Assembly: GCA_947175195.1 (NCBI GenBank)
Contig: CAMWLQ010000012.1
Location: 1-36,081 of the forward strand
DNA length: 36,081 nucleotides
Direction: 5' to 3'
Source: an uncultured Clostridia bacterium
Lineage (GTDB): Bacteria; Bacillota; Clostridia; Christensenellales; Pumilibacteraceae
This document shows positions 35,937-36,081 of the stretch, piece after piece (the first letter of the stretch is position 1; each line of letters begins with the position of its first letter). The notes below the pieces were generated by a model that did not search any database, had not been told where the DNA came from, and worked only from the letters and a program-made list of their open reading frames with translations. The translations under genes were made by a program, and so were the position numbers.

Positions 35937-36081
35937 TAACGGTCAAGCTGTTCGGTAAGAACGGCAAAATTGTAGGCGTGAAAACGTCGGGACACAGCGG
36001 GCTTGCGGAAAGCGGAAACGACATACTGTGCGCGGCGGTATCAACGCTTGTTCAAACGGCGTACCTTGCAATATCGGATAT
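35933..36081 (+). CDS. prp: Ribosomal processing cysteine protease Prp (3' end outside window)
   Basis: The first 49 residues are in the window. The catalytic His of Prp is visible in the GHSG motif (His21), and the catalytic Cys in NDILCAAVS (Cys33). Prp (YsxB) trims the N-terminal extension of ribosomal protein L27 in Bacillota and related groups, so an L27 gene with such an extension is expected just downstream. The ATG overlaps the rplU stop, so translation is probably coupled. Confidence 0.92.
   Translation, partial: MITVKLFGKNGKIVGVKTSGHSGLAESGNDILCAAVSTLVQTAYLAISD

Overview
The window looks like a chromosomal segment of an uncultured, probably gut-associated member of the Bacillota, class Clostridia. 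The pointers are sigma-A type promoters (TTGACA, 17 bases, TATAAT), AGGAG ribosome binding sites, a CotF-type spore coat gene, the acpS-nnr block with a nearby mazEF pair, a DUF421-DUF4363 pair, cdaA, rplU-prp, and lipoproteins or surface proteins with InlB B-repeats and BspA-type leucine-rich repeats. TGA is used as a stop. Codon use looks even throughout, and no phage, transposase, CRISPR array or tRNA was seen. This placement is inference.

Layout. 1-9308: most of a giant surface protein (about 3100 residues in the window, start cut off) with an N-terminal membrane anchor and six C-terminal InlB B-repeats. 9343-10840: a phosphoribosyltransferase gene facing two minus-strand genes (CotF-like coat protein and a small ferritin-like helical protein); the two sides share a perfect 40-bp palindromic terminator. 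10943-14329: recX, an S58 peptidase, acpS and the bifunctional NAD(P)H-hydrate repair enzyme in one direction. 14423-16045: a zinc-ribbon membrane protein. 16139-17311, minus strand: a SecB-like chaperone followed by a MazEF toxin-antitoxin pair. 17492-19632: a PfkB-family kinase overlapping dinB. 19755-23088: two lipoprotein genes with near-identical terminators, separated by a promoter, a compact structured RNA and an intrinsic terminator. 23247-28067: uvrB-uvrA. 28125-30790: DUF421, DUF4363, holA and a membrane protein. 30799-32779: an M28-like lipoprotein that has lost its zinc ligands, facing a Lys-rich membrane protein. 33004-33997: cdaA followed by a 48-codon gene that looks like only the membrane anchor of CdaR. 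34144-36081: aspartate kinase, then the rplU leader, rplU and prp (cut off by the window end).

DNA repair is well represented (recX, dinB, uvrB, uvrA, holA), but no LexA-type operator was seen at these genes. The most interesting items are the structured RNA at 21862-21997, the SecB-like/MazEF neighbourhood, the truncated CdaR, the zinc-less M28 protein, two apparently leaderless genes (recX and holA) whose start codon falls on the predicted transcription start, and a DUF421 start codon sitting in the loop of the uvrA terminator hairpin. No intergenic stretch exceeds about 240 bases.
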